A DNA stretch of 64,000 bases from Armillaria gallica (GCA_037576215.1 JBANDB010000020.1:1178001-1242000), one strand, 5' to 3'; shown: positions 36,187 to 49,086, counted from the first letter of the stretch. Notes: generated by a model not told the origin, from the letters alone. A program made the numbers and translations.

Positions 36187-38653
36187 TCACACACAGAAAA
36201 AAAACTCACAATGAGACAAAATATACTTTTTGAGGAAAGTGCAAGATGCTATTTCGAGAGCTTCAGAGACCTTGGGAGCATCGCGACACAACTTGAGGGA
36301 TTTCCTCCACTCTGTCTGGTTCTTGCACTTGAAGTTCCCACCTAAATATTTGGCAACCCGATGCAGATACTAAGATTCGTTGTCAGCGCTCCAAAAGCCA
36401 ACATCCAGCCCACTTCCTTTCCATGCCGTTGGTTTGGGGAACCAAGACACATGCTCTGTCAACTGCCCTCAACGGTCATTTTCGGCTTTCTTACGCTCTT
36501 GGCTCTTCTCTTCCAACCACTCGACCTTGTAGACACCACAGATGATATCAATTTGATCTTCAGTCAGCACCTCATCCCACAGCTCATCACCATCTGCCGT
36601 GCGATGGACCCCTCCGATCTGTGTGACTCTCCTTGATGGGCCGCTGAGAACGACTTCTTCAAATTGCTCATGTTCCATCTCCACAGCTAGGTGCCAGATC
36701 AAGCCACCATGTTTCAAAGCCGCCCGGAGGATTTCATTGCTCTCAAATAGCTGCCGCCGCCGCCAAACATAGCTCTGATAATCCTCCATGTTTGGCTGAA
36801 AACCCTTGGCTCGGTAAGGCACACGTTTAGCAGCTCTGACGAACGTTCTCTCCTCGCATTGGCCTTGAACCCTTATGCAAGTAGACAATTTTACATCCCA
36901 GTTGCACAAGAACATTGTCATTTGATCCAAAGTGTGAGCATAACTGTCATGGAGACCCAACACTACTGCAGACGCCCTTTCCAAGATTAATTCATAATCT
37001 GGCTCTTTGGGGTGAGTGATGCTGTACAGACTCGCATCTGAACGGCTCAGCACAATTTTGGTCACCTTGAAGCCAACAACCAGTAACTTTGGTAAGAAGT
37101 GTGGGTTTGAGGGATGAAAGTCCATCCACTCAACTGGTAACCGTTTCGAAGGTCCAAGGTTCACAAGCCCATCCAGACATTCGGCAAGACTCTTGTCGCT
37201 CACCCTCTCATCCTGGTCACTCCTATCAGCATTTCGACAAGACAGGGCCCTTAGGCAGTTTGTCACCTTCTTGGCTTGCAATGGTGTCAGCTCCGACTCT
37301 CGAGTAGCAGGGATCCGGATGCCATGGTACTGAGACAGCACTCTTTCCAAAGACTGACAGTACACCTTTTCTGGCGCCAAACTACCCGCATTGCACCTAG
37401 ACAGCCTGCACCCTAGCTCTTCCCAATCCAGGACCACGCACCACATGCTTTCAAATGAGATAACCTTTCTCTTCATCCTGCATCTATACAAACACATGAG
37501 CGCCCTTTGAGCCTGGCATTTTGAATTGGCATGTGTGTTCCTCTCTTTGGAACTGCACCTGCCGACTCTGCTCACTTTCCTTCTCATGCCTAAGCACATT
37601 CTTAGCCTCATGGTGCGCAAAGAAATCCTGCCAAGTCTCACGCAGACACTGCCCATGGTGTATCTCTGACTTCTCAATGGGCTCGTGGGCAATCTTTGGC
37701 CCTTGTTCAGGTGGCAAGTCAGGAGGTGGAGCCCCCCATTCATCCTGCATTGGCTCCAGATGCAGATCATGGTTGACACCCCAGCACGGTGCAACCTCCC
37801 AAGTTCCTCCCTCCTGGAATGCTGGCATACCCGACGGTGCTTCAATTTGCCTATGAGAGTGGTCACTGTGAAGCCATGATTCCTGCCGAACGTCTCGTAG
37901 CCCTATTGTGATTTTCAGAAGTGGCAGCGGCGGTGGTGTGAATGCCCATGGTTTCACCTCACGAACTTCTCTTTCCGTGGGTCTGTACGACTCAAGGCCC
38001 CTCTCCACTTGCTCAGGGATCAGACACTTTCCCCAGATAATCCACAGAGGTATACACACCCAAATCATTGATGGAACTGCCTGACCAAACAGGCACCTAT
38101 CGGCATCCACAAACAGACCCATGCATTCCAGTGAACGATTGTCCCCATTCTTGGATTGTAGGGGATTGTAGCCCTCTCCATCATGAGCCATCCAACTTTC
38201 CTTCAGTAGGTCTGTCATATTCCAACCAAAGTGCTGATAGACCACCTCCCAGAAATTTGGCTGACAGGCTGAATTGTACACGATTTCAGCCATAACCAGG
38301 ATGAACGCTGCCCATGAGTTCATGATCCTCCAGCCTAGCTTGGTGCAGTTGCCATCACTGCCTGCATAACCATACCAGTGGGGCTCAGGCCAGCTGAATA
38401 GTCGAGTTCTCGGGTGAAAGTCGGTAGTGGCAGATTGTGAGAACTCCCTCAGCTGCAACAGTGCTATCTCGAGGTCCTGCCAATCCTTGTACACATCCTC
38501 ACGAAGGTACCACTTCTTCCCCTTCAATTCCAAAGGTACGCTCTCCTGCATGTAGTTCAGACAGCACAAAAGCTGACATTGACAGGCAGAGTAGGTATCC
38601 ACAGGAACAAACACCTGATACGGAATGGAGTTCACTGACCAGGTACGTGCCAA
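36187..38653 (-). pseudogene. Large agaricomycete hypothetical-family protein, broken
   Basis: The minus strand encodes a long protein of a family expanded in mushroom genomes and of unknown function. Recognised landmarks in order: ARTWSVNSIPYQVFVPVDTY (38650 region), VPLELKGKKWYLREDVY, TDFHPRTRLFSWPEPH, GLFVDADRCLFGQ, LRETWQDFFAHHEAK, GSKGAHVFV, DWEELG, RVPYRAKGFQPNMEDYQSY, KHGGLIWHLAVE, LSGPS, GDELWDEVLTEDQIDIICGVYKV, VSWFPKPTAWKGSGLDVGFWS. The first frame (38653-37484) ends at TAG where the family has Trp. It stays readable through a TGA at 37451-37453, then a frameshift at about 37425-37435 moves the coding sequence to the next frame (to TGA 36469-36471). Beyond that stop the same frame reads on through a TAG to TGA 36187-36189. 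Upstream exons are not visible. At least four stops plus one frameshift make it a pseudogene. Confidence 0.72.
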
Positions 38654-38989
38654 ATATTTGGATCGCAGGGAAAGTCATCTAGTAGGTCTGTGACAGCGAT
38701 CAGGATGGGTGGAAGACTCTTGGTCCCCAAGAGGACAAATTGCCCACCATCCTCAGTGCTTACAATCTTTCGAAGGGAGGCACTGTTCCAATGTCAACCT
38801 GACAAGTATAAGGCCAACTGGGTGAAAAGAAAATACCTGTCAGTGGCAGCAGTGCCTGTTGAGGGACTTGTGCCCGCATTGGAAGACATAGTGGCAATCT
38901 GGAGAGGTGTCAGCCTGCTTCAACATCATCCTGGTTCGTATGTGAGTGTACTGTGTACGTGACTCAGAATCTTAGCCGTGAATTTGTGA
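38654..38989. other. no supported gene
   Basis: Upstream flank of the broken family gene. The frame beyond its first readable codon is not continuous, and I see no promoter-like element that I would commit to. Confidence 0.35.
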
Positions 38990-38999
38990 TTCAAACTCT

Positions 39000-39113
39000 G
39001 CTAAAGTGGGACCTTAGCAGGAGTTTGGGTACCAGGAGATTCAAACCCTGCCAAAGTGGGACCTTGGCAAGAAGTTTGCAAGCCAAAAGATGGCGCCAAA
39101 GTGGAACCTTGGC
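39000..39113 (+). repeat. three hairpin-forming direct repeats
   Basis: The 19-mer GCTAAAGTGGGACCTTAGC (39000-39018) recurs as GCCAAAGTGGGACCTTGGC (39050-39068) and GCCAAAGTGGAACCTTGGC (39095-39113). Each folds back through GCYAA/TTRGC. The change at the third position (T to C) is matched by the change at the partner position (A to G), so base pairing is kept. Spacing is 50 and 45 bp. Confidence 0.6.
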
Positions 39114-39377
39114 TCATTCAGTTGGCAATGTCCCATGCCATTGAATATAGGCTGGTCGTGAAGAGGTTCGGACTTGGTGCAAAATTTTGTGTCTGGTTGA
39201 AACTCTGACAGCTTCAGATACAAACATGTGCAAAGACTACACTAAGTTGCTTCCGGCTCTAAGTAATGTCGATCTCACACACTCTAACCCAACTGCCATC
39301 CCATGGTGGCGGTGTATTTGCTTGGATGACTGGACCTAACCTGCTCATCTCATGGCTGGAGGTCTAGCATCACATTG

Positions 39378-39487
39378 TGCGCTGGGATTGGGCTGTTATT
39401 CCATGACGGTGATCCTACCATGCCTAGAGCGGAGTGCTTCAAGTGGGCGCTGGATTCTGCTGTTATCTCATGGCGGTGGTCCTACCA
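39378..39487 (+). repeat. two 43-bp direct repeats
   Basis: 39378-39420 and 39445-39487 share GCGCTGGATTSTGCTGTTAT-like sequence followed by CATGRCGGTGRTCCTACCA. The period is 67 bp. A weaker third trace (CTCATGGCTGGAGGTCTAGCA) lies at about 39350. No gene is associated. Confidence 0.55.
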
Positions 39488-40792
39488 CAGAGCCGATTAC
39501 CTCTACATTTATTTGCTTATTTCAACATTAGGACGACCTGCTCTCTGAGCACCTCCTCCAGCACCAACATCGGTGATTCTCTTCCAAACCAGGTGTTCGC
39601 TTGCTCTGCTGAGGACACATTGAACCTCTGTCCTACCTTCTCATCACGACCAGCCCCTCTTCAGCCCTGGAAATCTCAAAGAAAGGCACCGTTTGCCACA
39701 AAACTCATTAGTCTCTCTGTGTGGGATATTGCATGCCGGGTCTCTATGGCTATCCCCATCTTGTTATAGTAAGCACCTCCCCATATCCAGGTGTGGTGAA
39801 TTAGCTGACAATTGTTATCATAGAAGATGAAGCTTGACAGGCTGTTCAAGTACTTAAACATCACAAATGTAATCTTGAGGAAATCCTGTTAAATCTCTGA
39901 GCCACCTTTGCACAAACTTCCGGTGTGAGCCTCATATTACATGCTGTCAAGGATTCTGCGTTATAGAGCATGTAGAGAAACACGATGGCGCTACAGGGTC
40001 TGACAAAGAGCTGTTCATTGTCCGATTTAACTGCCCGACTGCGGTGGTTATCACTTTCAGCGCCTAAAGGAGCATGCCAATCGCAGTGCCGAGCTATGTG
40101 CAGTGATCACAAACATTTTCACTTCCCTGTATTCTTGCGTCCGAGAGCTCCTGCTACCGAGGTGCCAATCAAGCTCTGAAATGGGATGATATTGAGGTCC
40201 ACATTGTGTCCAGCCTGGAGGACCTGCTCCCTTCCTTCATCATAATCCATGTCTGCATGAACCTCCTCATGTTCCATTTCAAAGACGATGCAGCATTCAA
40301 AGAATTTATCTTCTTCCCACAACTGAATCCCAATCCTGCCATATGTCCCTATCCTGAGGGCATTATCTCTCGAATCGAGGACAAGTCTGCAAGAACATCA
40401 GCACCGGCGATGTCATGTCTTTCATCCAAAAATCCTCCCAACGGAACAATACCAGCTTGTAACTATATGTGGAAAGCGGCCCTGCTCTTTGTCACGAGGC
40501 ATCTAGCTCTTTTCTAGCCAAGATACCTTGGCATCTAAATTGCAGCATGGCCCATGTTCAGTGCTTTAGCGGAGATCTATGATCCACCCAGCAATATCCG
40601 AGAGAGATGACAAATCCTGATTGGCCCAATCGGTGGTGGGCAATGGCTTATTATGGCATACAAGACTGGTACGCTCTATTTCAAATGCATCTGTGCCTTA
40701 ATACCCTAGATACCGCTGTATTGCCAAATATAGATATGAGTTCTTTATAAATATAATAAATACAACTATTTTGGGAAAACCTTTTTAGTATT
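39488..40792. other. no supported gene
   Basis: Frames of up to about 110 codons on both strands without recognisable motifs. Confidence 0.35.
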
Positions 40793-41999
40793 CACTGCTG
40801 GGGCATGTCGGTGTTTATGCCTGAAAGATGGCAGGTAAACACTGGCATGTATTTATATAGATTTTTTTGAGTGTAAAAAACTGTACCATAAAAACCTGGT
40901 AAAATACTATCTGCTTCCTTTCTAATCTTTACCTTGGTGTTTTGGCACATGTTTTTGCTACGAATTATCTAAATAAGTACATGCTGTCATTCATACTGTG
41001 TTTTATTGCCTGTAAATGATATTAGGTGTTTATACCCTGGGTTTCCAGTTGTGTTCTTTGTTATGAGCAATTATATCATACATGATGATTGGTATTTCTT
41101 TAAGGTGTTTATGCAAGGAAACACCTATAAAACAAAGGAAAGACCAGGTGTTTCCTACCATAAACACCACAAGAAATACCTGCGGTAACACACAGCATCT
41201 TTGCTCAGGTATTTTTAGAACAACAACACAATCAGAAATACAGGGTATAAACACCTAATATCATTTATAGGCAATAAGACTTAAACACGACACAAATGGC
41301 ATCATGTACTTATTTAGATATGTTGGAAACACTAGGTTCACAGTGGGTAGACTAGTGGCTGGTAAAGCCAGACTAATGAACTTGTATTCTCTGTTTGATA
41401 TTCAAGCTCACATCGTCACCAAGCGACAGTGCTGATCATTAACTGCCGAAGTGCTCATCTTACCAGTTGCCACTTGTTAATGTCTTGCCATTATTCTTTC
41501 ATTAGTTGTACGTATTTGTTGCTTATATCCGCAGCTTTTAGTTAGAATCGTCATATAAAAGGACTGTACTTGAGTAGTATATGCCATCTTGTTTGCAACG
41601 GATATACAACACCTTTTCCTCTTGCTCATTTTGTGGTCCCGAGCCTTGCGATTCCAATATTCTCTGGCTCCTACAGAGCCTGTATTTATACTACGAAAAC
41701 TATCTAGAATGTTTTACTAAACTCATCCATAAGCAGTAAGTATCGGTCCCAAGGTCATCTGGCATCATGCCGACTTAAACCTTCTACACTCTTCTTGTGG
41801 CTTCCCACGATATCTCCAACAAAATAATTCATAGCAAAAACATGTGCCAAAACACCAAGGTAAAGATTAGAAAGGAAGCAGATAGTATTTTATCAGGTTT
41901 TTATAGTACAGTTTTTTATGCTCAAAAAAATCTATATAAATACATGCTAGTGTTTACCTGCCATCTTTCAGGCATACCCACTGACATGCCCCAGTAGTG
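40793..41999. mobile_element. Foldback (long inverted repeat) element, split by a solo LTR
   Basis: The left arm runs from CACTGCTGGGGCATGTC (40793) to about 41135. The right arm is its complement, about 41150-41320 and 41827-41999, ending with the complement of CACTACTGGGGCATGTC. The centre, GGTGTTTATGCAAGG and CCTACCATAAACACC, forms the apex. Without the inserted LTR the element would be about 700 bp, almost wholly palindromic. It has no coding capacity. No clear target duplication is visible at the outer ends. Confidence 0.78.
41321..41821. mobile_element. 501-bp solo LTR inserted in the foldback element
   Basis: The sequence starts TGTTGGAAACA and ends TCTCCAACA, i.e. TG..CA with short inverted ends TGTTGGA/TCCAACA, as in LTR retrotransposons. 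It is flanked by AGATA (41316-41320) and AAATA (41822-41826), a 5-bp duplication with one mismatch. The left arm of the host palindrome supplies the uninterrupted version of the site. A TATA-like ATATAAAAGG lies near 41556. No internal retrotransposon sequence is present, so it is a recombination product. Confidence 0.78.
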
Positions 42000-43060
42000 A
42001 CTGTAGCTCTATGTATGGAAGCAATAAAGGTAAGGAATAAAAGAGGATTGATTGTGTTGCTTATAATCAACATTTGAATGGTGGAAAGAGTGGTCAGTTG
42101 CTTAGGTTAGAGTTGGAGGTGTTAGACATGCCTAAAATTCTTAGTGATGTCTGGGTCAGGCCAAGGGGGTGCTGGAAGGAAGGAAGTTAGTTTATGATTT
42201 ATCTAAATGTATGTGGAATAAAAGAATAATAATTTTTAGTTTATATTTTATAATAATAAAAGCCCAGCTCGATGACTTATATATATGACTAAGCAGTCAT
42301 CGGGCTCGATGCGTGACAGGTCACATGATGTGACAAAGAGCTTCATCTACATGTGACTATAATCACAGTCACAATGTTATTTGCTGTTTCAATGAGATCT
42401 AGAGGTGGCACAGTTCAGTTTATTTGCTTTAATTGCTATTTATCATGGACCTGTCACATTATATCTCTTATTATCTGACCAATGTTAAATTATATTATTA
42501 TCAACTTGATCTGTTATTGAATTTAAAACATATTTTATGCAAGTCTAATTGCCATAAGCATATATTAGTCATGGGCTTTTGCTGTCAGGACAAAGAAGTT
42601 GAAGCAAGTTCAAAGTTGAGGAATACTGGAAAATAATAATAATTGCAAATGTCATTCTGGTATACATAACAGTAACAGTGGACATCCCTACAAGTTCCAC
42701 AGAAGAATTCAGCTGCGCAATGTCTGAAATGTGTGAGCACAAAATAGCTATGCAGAGGAATAGGAAAACATAAAGATAGAATAAAATCAAGCCAACTGAG
42801 AAGAGAAGAGAAGAGAAAAGATGAAGATCTGCAGTATAAATGCTAATATTTAAACACGGTCACAGATGCATGCATCTTAGTCACAACTGATATTCTTTCT
42901 ATATATGTATTAATATAGCAAAATCAATGTGTCTGAGGTCCTACTACCATGTATAGCAAGAACAAATATACACACACACCGGCTATACATATAACCGGAG
43001 CGTACCAGTCTTGTATTCCATAGCTTATAAACAGATTTGTAGCCTTGTTAAACCTCCAAC
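42000..43060. other. no supported gene; AT-rich
   Basis: AT-rich stretch with short frames. I see no repeat or domain here. Confidence 0.4.
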
Positions 43061-44187
43061 ATGTGTCTGTCAACAAGATTTCAGGGCAATTCAAGCTATC
43101 TACCCCAGCATCTATGCTTCATATGCTCTGTCATTGAGCACATCTCTATCAATTTCAAGCCCCCACATGCTGTCTTCGGAGAGCCCTCTACGAACGCCAC
43201 TATAATCAATGAGTGTGCACAGGTTGTGCAGCATATTGGGCATTTATTTCAGTGTTATCTGACAGAACCAGGGCACTGTCCTTGGGTTCAGGTAGTGGAT
43301 CCCAAGACGTACCAGCAGGGTCTCAGTGATGTGTGCTTGCGATCAAAGCTATTTGAATCCTTCGTCTTTGGTAGACAATCTTCACCTCCATTTACATATC
43401 AGGATATCAAGGTGCGTATACCTTTGCCATCTGAAGTCCATTACTTCATTATTTATGGCCAGATCAGAGTGCATTTTGTCATCCAAAAACCTGTACGCCT
43501 GTCTTTCTTGTTTCAAAGACGATCCAGTGAAGCTCTCTATAGGTTGGGGTTAATAATTTGTCTGTTAATGAAATTCTGGAAGGCAAGACAAAGATGGACT
43601 TGTATGTGGATGGTGATTTGGACATTCTCCTGATTGAAGCAGCCGCACATGAGGGTATTTTTTTAGACTGGCTACATGCCATGATGCTGGAGATTGTAGA
43701 TGGACCACTCAAATTCATTCCATAATCTGTGCAATAATCTCCTCAATGAGAACTATGATAGCAAAAATCTATGATAACAAGAAAAGCGATGCCTCACTCT
43801 CACAGGAACAGGTCGAACCAGAGGATCTGAAAAATTGTTCTGTAAAGTTCTCCAGCGCATCAGCAGCAAGTGCCCATTACTCAAAGTTCCACGCAGGAAT
43901 GGGAAGGCTAGAACACCGTAGTCTGATTTTCTTATGATCATTTCCAGATATAGGAATCAACTCACAATACACAGTTTTGAATTTATCGATGGTGCTGCTA
44001 GAGGATGGTATCTGTCAATACTTAACCATTGAAAAGTGGCTGCACCAGCACTTACATTTGCTAAATCGAAGACGGCGTCAAAGAGCCCGACTGCTACGAG
44101 CTACACTTACGACAATCACACGAGTCCCATCTGGGCGAGAGAGGATGGAAGAGGCAATTGCAGAGTACCGGCACATGGTAGGTAAGT
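43061..44187 (+). pseudogene. decayed coding fragments of unknown family
   Basis: Plus-strand frames at 43061-43633 and 43977-44189 have protein-like texture (VQVVDPKTYQQGLSDVCLRSKLFESFVF; MEEAIAEYRHMV). Between them a frame around 43590-43725 reads KTKMDLYVDGDLDILLIEAAAH. The part at 44122-44172 is paralogous to 247-297. The pieces lie in different frames with stops between, so a broken gene is likely. Its function is not recognisable. Confidence 0.35.
44122..44172 (+). repeat. 51-bp segment shared with 247-297
   Basis: Partner of the segment at 247-297. Here the coding frame is open (CGA at the position of the TGA in the other copy), giving GRERMEEAIAEYR, a basic then helical stretch at the 3' part of an unassigned frame. 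Confidence 0.6.
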
Positions 44188-47100
44188 AACAGTAAGTCAC
44201 AGTAGAAAAACTACCCCTCCTGGAGAAGCTCAGTAAAGGATACTTACCAGCCTGGAGGGTTCGTGCGCTACCCTACTGGCAGGCTGCAGCAATCCTTGCC
44301 CATGAGCCCAATAAAACTCAACCATACGCAACCTTTATGGAATTGGACACTGTAACAATTGAATGTACAACCACACACTAACTCCTTACATAGCATGCGC
44401 TGCACCAACTCCACCAAGTGCCCATATTGTGCATTCTCCTTAAGCTGTTGACTATCCACTAAGCATATGCTGCTTGTTTGCAGTAAACTATTTACTCACA
44501 TTTCCAGTTTCAGTACCACCATGCTAGTGCAACCTACAGTGGCCTGGACATTCAACGACATGGATAATGATGTACCTGAAAAGAATACGTAGGCCAGCAA
44601 CTCACAGCCAAAACGTTCATTCACCATCTGGGTAGACGATGTGCATCCCTTTCTTGATTGACTTCGCAAACGGTATCCAGCAAAATGGCATACGAGCGTC
44701 TCCTTGAAATAGGTTCAAAAATGGTAAAAAGGGTCCAAAACAGAGGGCAACTACCACCATCAGACTCCTCGCTCAAAGAGCTTCGAGCCCCCCTCTTCTC
44801 TTCTCGATTCCTTATGCTGCAAGCTTGTCTTAAACACTGAGGAGGACATCAACCTGACAACCACTCTCTACGGAGACCATGCCTCCCATGGAAAACCTCG
44901 ATCTGTATGGATTGCTGGCATTTATGCAGAGCCTCCACACTCGTGCCGGTGCTGGGGTCTTCTGGGGTACACGATTGCATGGGAATTTAGCTATACGTAC
45001 TCCTGGCAAACAGTATCATCGGAGAGCTTCTCAATTGGCTGTTGTTGGTGCCTTGCTTGATTCCCACTCTGATTTCATGTTATATGCCCCTCCCATCCCA
45101 TAACCACCATCCACTACCATTCTCCTGTCCTCATGCACCTGACATGACCGTCTCCCACTCTTCAATGGGTCAGATATCAGTCTGGACATGATGGCTGTGG
45201 CTGTACATGCTGTCCTGTCATGCAACTCTCCCCGATTACGGTACTTCACCATTTCTGATGCTCCTACAATGCTCCATTAGCTTCGGTGGTCACCTCCCAT
45301 GAAATATTGTTGTCAAGGATTGGGTTCCAGGACGGACCTTTGACCTTTGGAATACTTGCTGAGCTAAATCGGAATTAGCAAGTGGAGGATGAGGTAGGTT
45401 GTAAGCTTAAAATATGTAGATGGTGTCGAATGAAGGATATTTTAAGGCGCAGTATTGTGACTAAGCTAAGGGAATGGCTTTGAGAAGAAGGTATGATAGC
45501 TCCGAGCTGATAAAAGTTGTCTTAAGGTGGGTGCTCAGAGGTACACGAGCTCGCGGTTGCAAGGTTCATCAAAGTTAAGGAGGTAAAATCAGATATATTA
45601 CGGGCTGGTACTCAACATGTCATATAGTGTGAAGCTCGACGACTAATATGTTCTATGATATTCTAGACGTTTTGAAGGATTGTGAATGTTCATTATTAGT
45701 AAGAAATGTAAAGTAAATGGTAAGGAAAGTGCTAGATTATGGTAGAAGAGGGAACTAAAGAATAAGGGAATTTACTGCATCGACCTCGAGGATGTCATAT
45801 GAAATCCAATTTGGAGGACTCCATGTTTGGTGGACTCAAAGGGCAAAGACAGTGTTCAAGACGGCATGGGGAACTCAAATCCATCAACATCATCGGTGAT
45901 GATGATGTCAGATAGGAAAACAGGCCTGATAGCCATGATCCCCCATGTCAAAAATGGGGGAAGCATGGAGATGGGGGTTATTTAGAACCTGGGGCGGGCA
46001 GTAGGGACCAATGTTGGTATTGGGTGGGGGAACAGCGGTGGGGCCATCGGTGCTTGTGTAGCTGTCACCTTAGTGTTAGTGTTGTTAGTCACATACTGGG
46101 GAGTAGAATTGATGCCCAGATGAACACTGTCACCGCTGCATTCGTCAGATGTCAGGGACCCAATCTTGCTCCCGCCCTCCTGCCTGCACCGTTCCACCTT
46201 CCTGCACCCTTTCCACCACGTTCTCCTTCCATTGCACCCATGCCTTATTTTCCTCCAATGTTCTCAGACCCTCCCTGGCCCTCCTGTCATTGTCGTCATT
46301 GTCGTCTTGTTTGTCATCGTCATCGTCATTGCTGAATGCTTGTCCCTGCGCCATGCTTGCAGATGGCACTTGATTTCGGATCCTCTGCTTTGCCCATGGT
46401 TGTTTCCATGTATGAGATCACTGTGCATCGGAGGTTGGTCCTGATGCTGATGTGGGAGATGGCTAGGTAGGGAGATAGGTAGGGATGGTACCGGTTTCGA
46501 GGCAATGGCTGGCAAACCATCGTCATCATTGCCGTCCTTGGTGATGGTAGCGTATAGGTGAGGGATCGCTGATTGGGTGTCGCATGCGGTGCTGCCTCAG
46601 TTCGTCATAGGTTGGCAAGCCATCAAAAGGCCCAGTAGGTCCAGTTCCAGATGCGAGGCTGCTGTTGTCATCAGCTGGTATTGTTCAACGTCGTCCGCTC
46701 ACAGTACAATTGTTGCAGTTCAGAGAATGGGTCACCTCTGTCATTGAGAAGAGTCCAGTTGAGAAAGATGAAAAAAGCGATGGAAAGGAAGGTAAGAGAA
46801 AGTGTTAATTACCATAAAAGGATTCTACTTGTCCTTGTTGAGATCAGATGTCATTCCTAAAAATAAGGAAAAATTCGCTGTAAAAGAATAAATTGTCGTA
46901 AACTCAGACTGGTAACAGATGCGTGAGTAGTGCAGGATTTGTTGTGATTGGGTCATGATTGGGTTGTGATTAGGTTGTGATCAATAACCAGAGCAAACAT
47001 GTGATCATGTGTGATTCTTGTGTAGAACTACTGTGATCATACATGACCACACTGAGTCAGACAATATCCTACAATATCAATTGAATTCACATTAGTTCTG

Positions 47101-47689
47101 CTGATATCATCCTGAATCACAGTAGATCTTGCTTATTATCCAGTAAAGAAGGTCATATCCGCTTCAACCATCATTCATCATTGCCAGCTATACTTGCTGT
47201 CCCTCCAAGGGGGTTCCAAAAAATAAAAAAATACATAGGGTCGATTAAATTATTTCGTGCCTCTGGCTGATCCTCCCACCCTATCACATGACCATTATGA
47301 CATCACTCATACTATATCAGGCATGCCAGTACAGCCAGACTTGGACTTACCCGATACATCTGCAATATTAGCCTGCATCACTCTTTACTGTGGGATTTGC
47401 TCTCTTTGCATTATAAATCCCTTGTGTACTAATGAGGGACATGTATAACAGTAATTTACCACTTAATTATAAATTATGTGACAATACAGCAGAATACATG
47501 CATACTTAGAGCTCCAGCTCAGCTTACAGTGCATGATTGGTTGATTATAGGTGTATTGAGGTCATACTGATTAAGAGAATCAAGGTTGAAGTAAAATAAA
47601 AATGCAAAGGTCATTTTACATTGAGTTACACAGGAAAAAATTAAAATTTTGAGGGGTCATATAAATTTTTTCATGGCCAGTACTTGACC
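44188..47689. other. no supported gene; short tandem repeat
   Basis: Short frames only. At 46940-46984 a roughly 12-bp unit (TTGTGATTGGG and variants) is repeated about four times. A CATCGT-rich stretch at 46290-46330 is low complexity. Confidence 0.4.
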
Positions 47690-48950
47690 CTCCCTCTCCA
47701 CCTGGTGCTCCAGGCCGACATTCTGGTACCCCCTTGCGTCCCTCCCTCTCATGCCTCTGCCACCACTTCTTTAAATCTTTGTCCCAGATTCCTCCGCAGA
47801 ATGGTACTGCATAATCCTCCTATTGGCAAATGAAGGTCTTGGATTGGGCACATCCTAAACTCTTTGGATGACATGTACATGGCGAGGTTTTTTGATGGGC
47901 AATCTTGATGCTAATAGTAACAGTAGCCAACTGTCAGACTGTTTTATCCAATCTGCATTGTGTGTGTTCCATGCATCCTCATTCTCAAGGATATGCGAAA
48001 TATAGAGGATCACCAGTGATAGCAACAACAACTCGATGCCATGATTCAAGTCACCGAGAATGAATCAAAACAGACTTGAAGTGAGCACCATGGAGTACCA
48101 GTGGTAGGTTTTTGCTGTAGGTATTCTGCCTGCTTTTTCAGTGTCTGGTGAACTCTAATTATCTATCCTTTCAGAAGTCTCTCAGGCTCTAGTAGTAGAT
48201 CTAAGGGTGCGCACATTGTCAATATCGTAATCCAACCTCACCTCGCTGCCAAGGAGAGCACTATTCTCAGCCATCTATCATAATTACCCTCAATAATGAT
48301 TCAGGTGGACGTACAACAGGAGGATAGTCTGGCTGATAAAGCTCATTGGTCTGTGAGTGTGTTCAATCTGATTTCTTGTACTGCAGTCACTGAGTTGCCA
48401 GTGTTGATAAGTGATCCTCTCTCAGAGGCTGACATTTCTGATTTAGGATGGTGTCAACTATCATTTCTTCATTCCCATTTTCTATGGTGATGCCTTTTGA
48501 GAGCAGGAACCATATGCCATCATTCTGACACAGGAGTCCAAGGCCCATATATGTTTGCCCATCTTGTTCACTGTCATATTTTCTGTCAATGTATGCATTC
48601 AGCTTCCTCCACCTCTGCCATAAACATCCTCCTCATCCTGCATCCATTGTCCTTGTTTTTCTCCCTTATTGGATGTGCTATGGGTCCCGCCATCCAAGCC
48701 AGTCATCTCTCTTATAGTCATCACCAACTATTCTCACTTCCATGTGATATCCTGATGATGGATCCACATGAAAAACTGCGGGCTGAAGCACTGTGTCGCA
48801 CTGTGTTGCATCTATCAGCACATGGTATGGTCATTTCACTGTACCATCACTCCCACTTACCCTGTGGGCATTTTGGGCATGCTGTAGGCCAGATGCCATG
48901 TCAGCTGGCTGGGTCAAATACAACAAAGGAAGGGAATAGTACCTGAGGAT
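47690..48950 (+). repeat. diverged duplicate segment, copy 1
   Basis: Co-linear with 54085-55290. Matching landmarks: GAAGATCTTGGATTGGG-like at 47835, CAGACTGTT and CAATCTGC near 47937-47957, GGAGTACCAGT near 48094, CCAACCTCACCTCGCTGCC near 48233, CTGATTTAGGATTG-like near 48440, CTCCTCATCCTGCATCCATT near 48628. Frames at 48296-48490 and 48497-48946 cover parts of it. The interspersed indels break frames, so both copies look like decayed paralogous genes. The protein is not identified. Confidence 0.65.
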
Positions 48951-49086
48951 GATGCGAAGCTTCCCACAGACACTATTGACGCATCTTGCTAAAATGAAAA
49001 GATTATGTCTTGTCAATACATGCCCTCTCGGTATTGTTTCTCATTTCTGCCATAGAATTGGTCCGATTAATGGGTGATTTTTGTAG

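Noticed and set aside
41006..41254. Protein-coding frames inside the foldback element
   Set aside because: They fall across the palindrome apex and are mirrored on both strands as a consequence of the inverted repeat; no protein-like signal.
46024..46529. Overlapping frames on both strands near 46.0-46.5 kb
   Set aside because: Low-complexity CATCGT-type and pyrimidine-rich sequence keeps several frames open at once; residues are biased (Pro/Ser or Asp runs) and no domain is visible.
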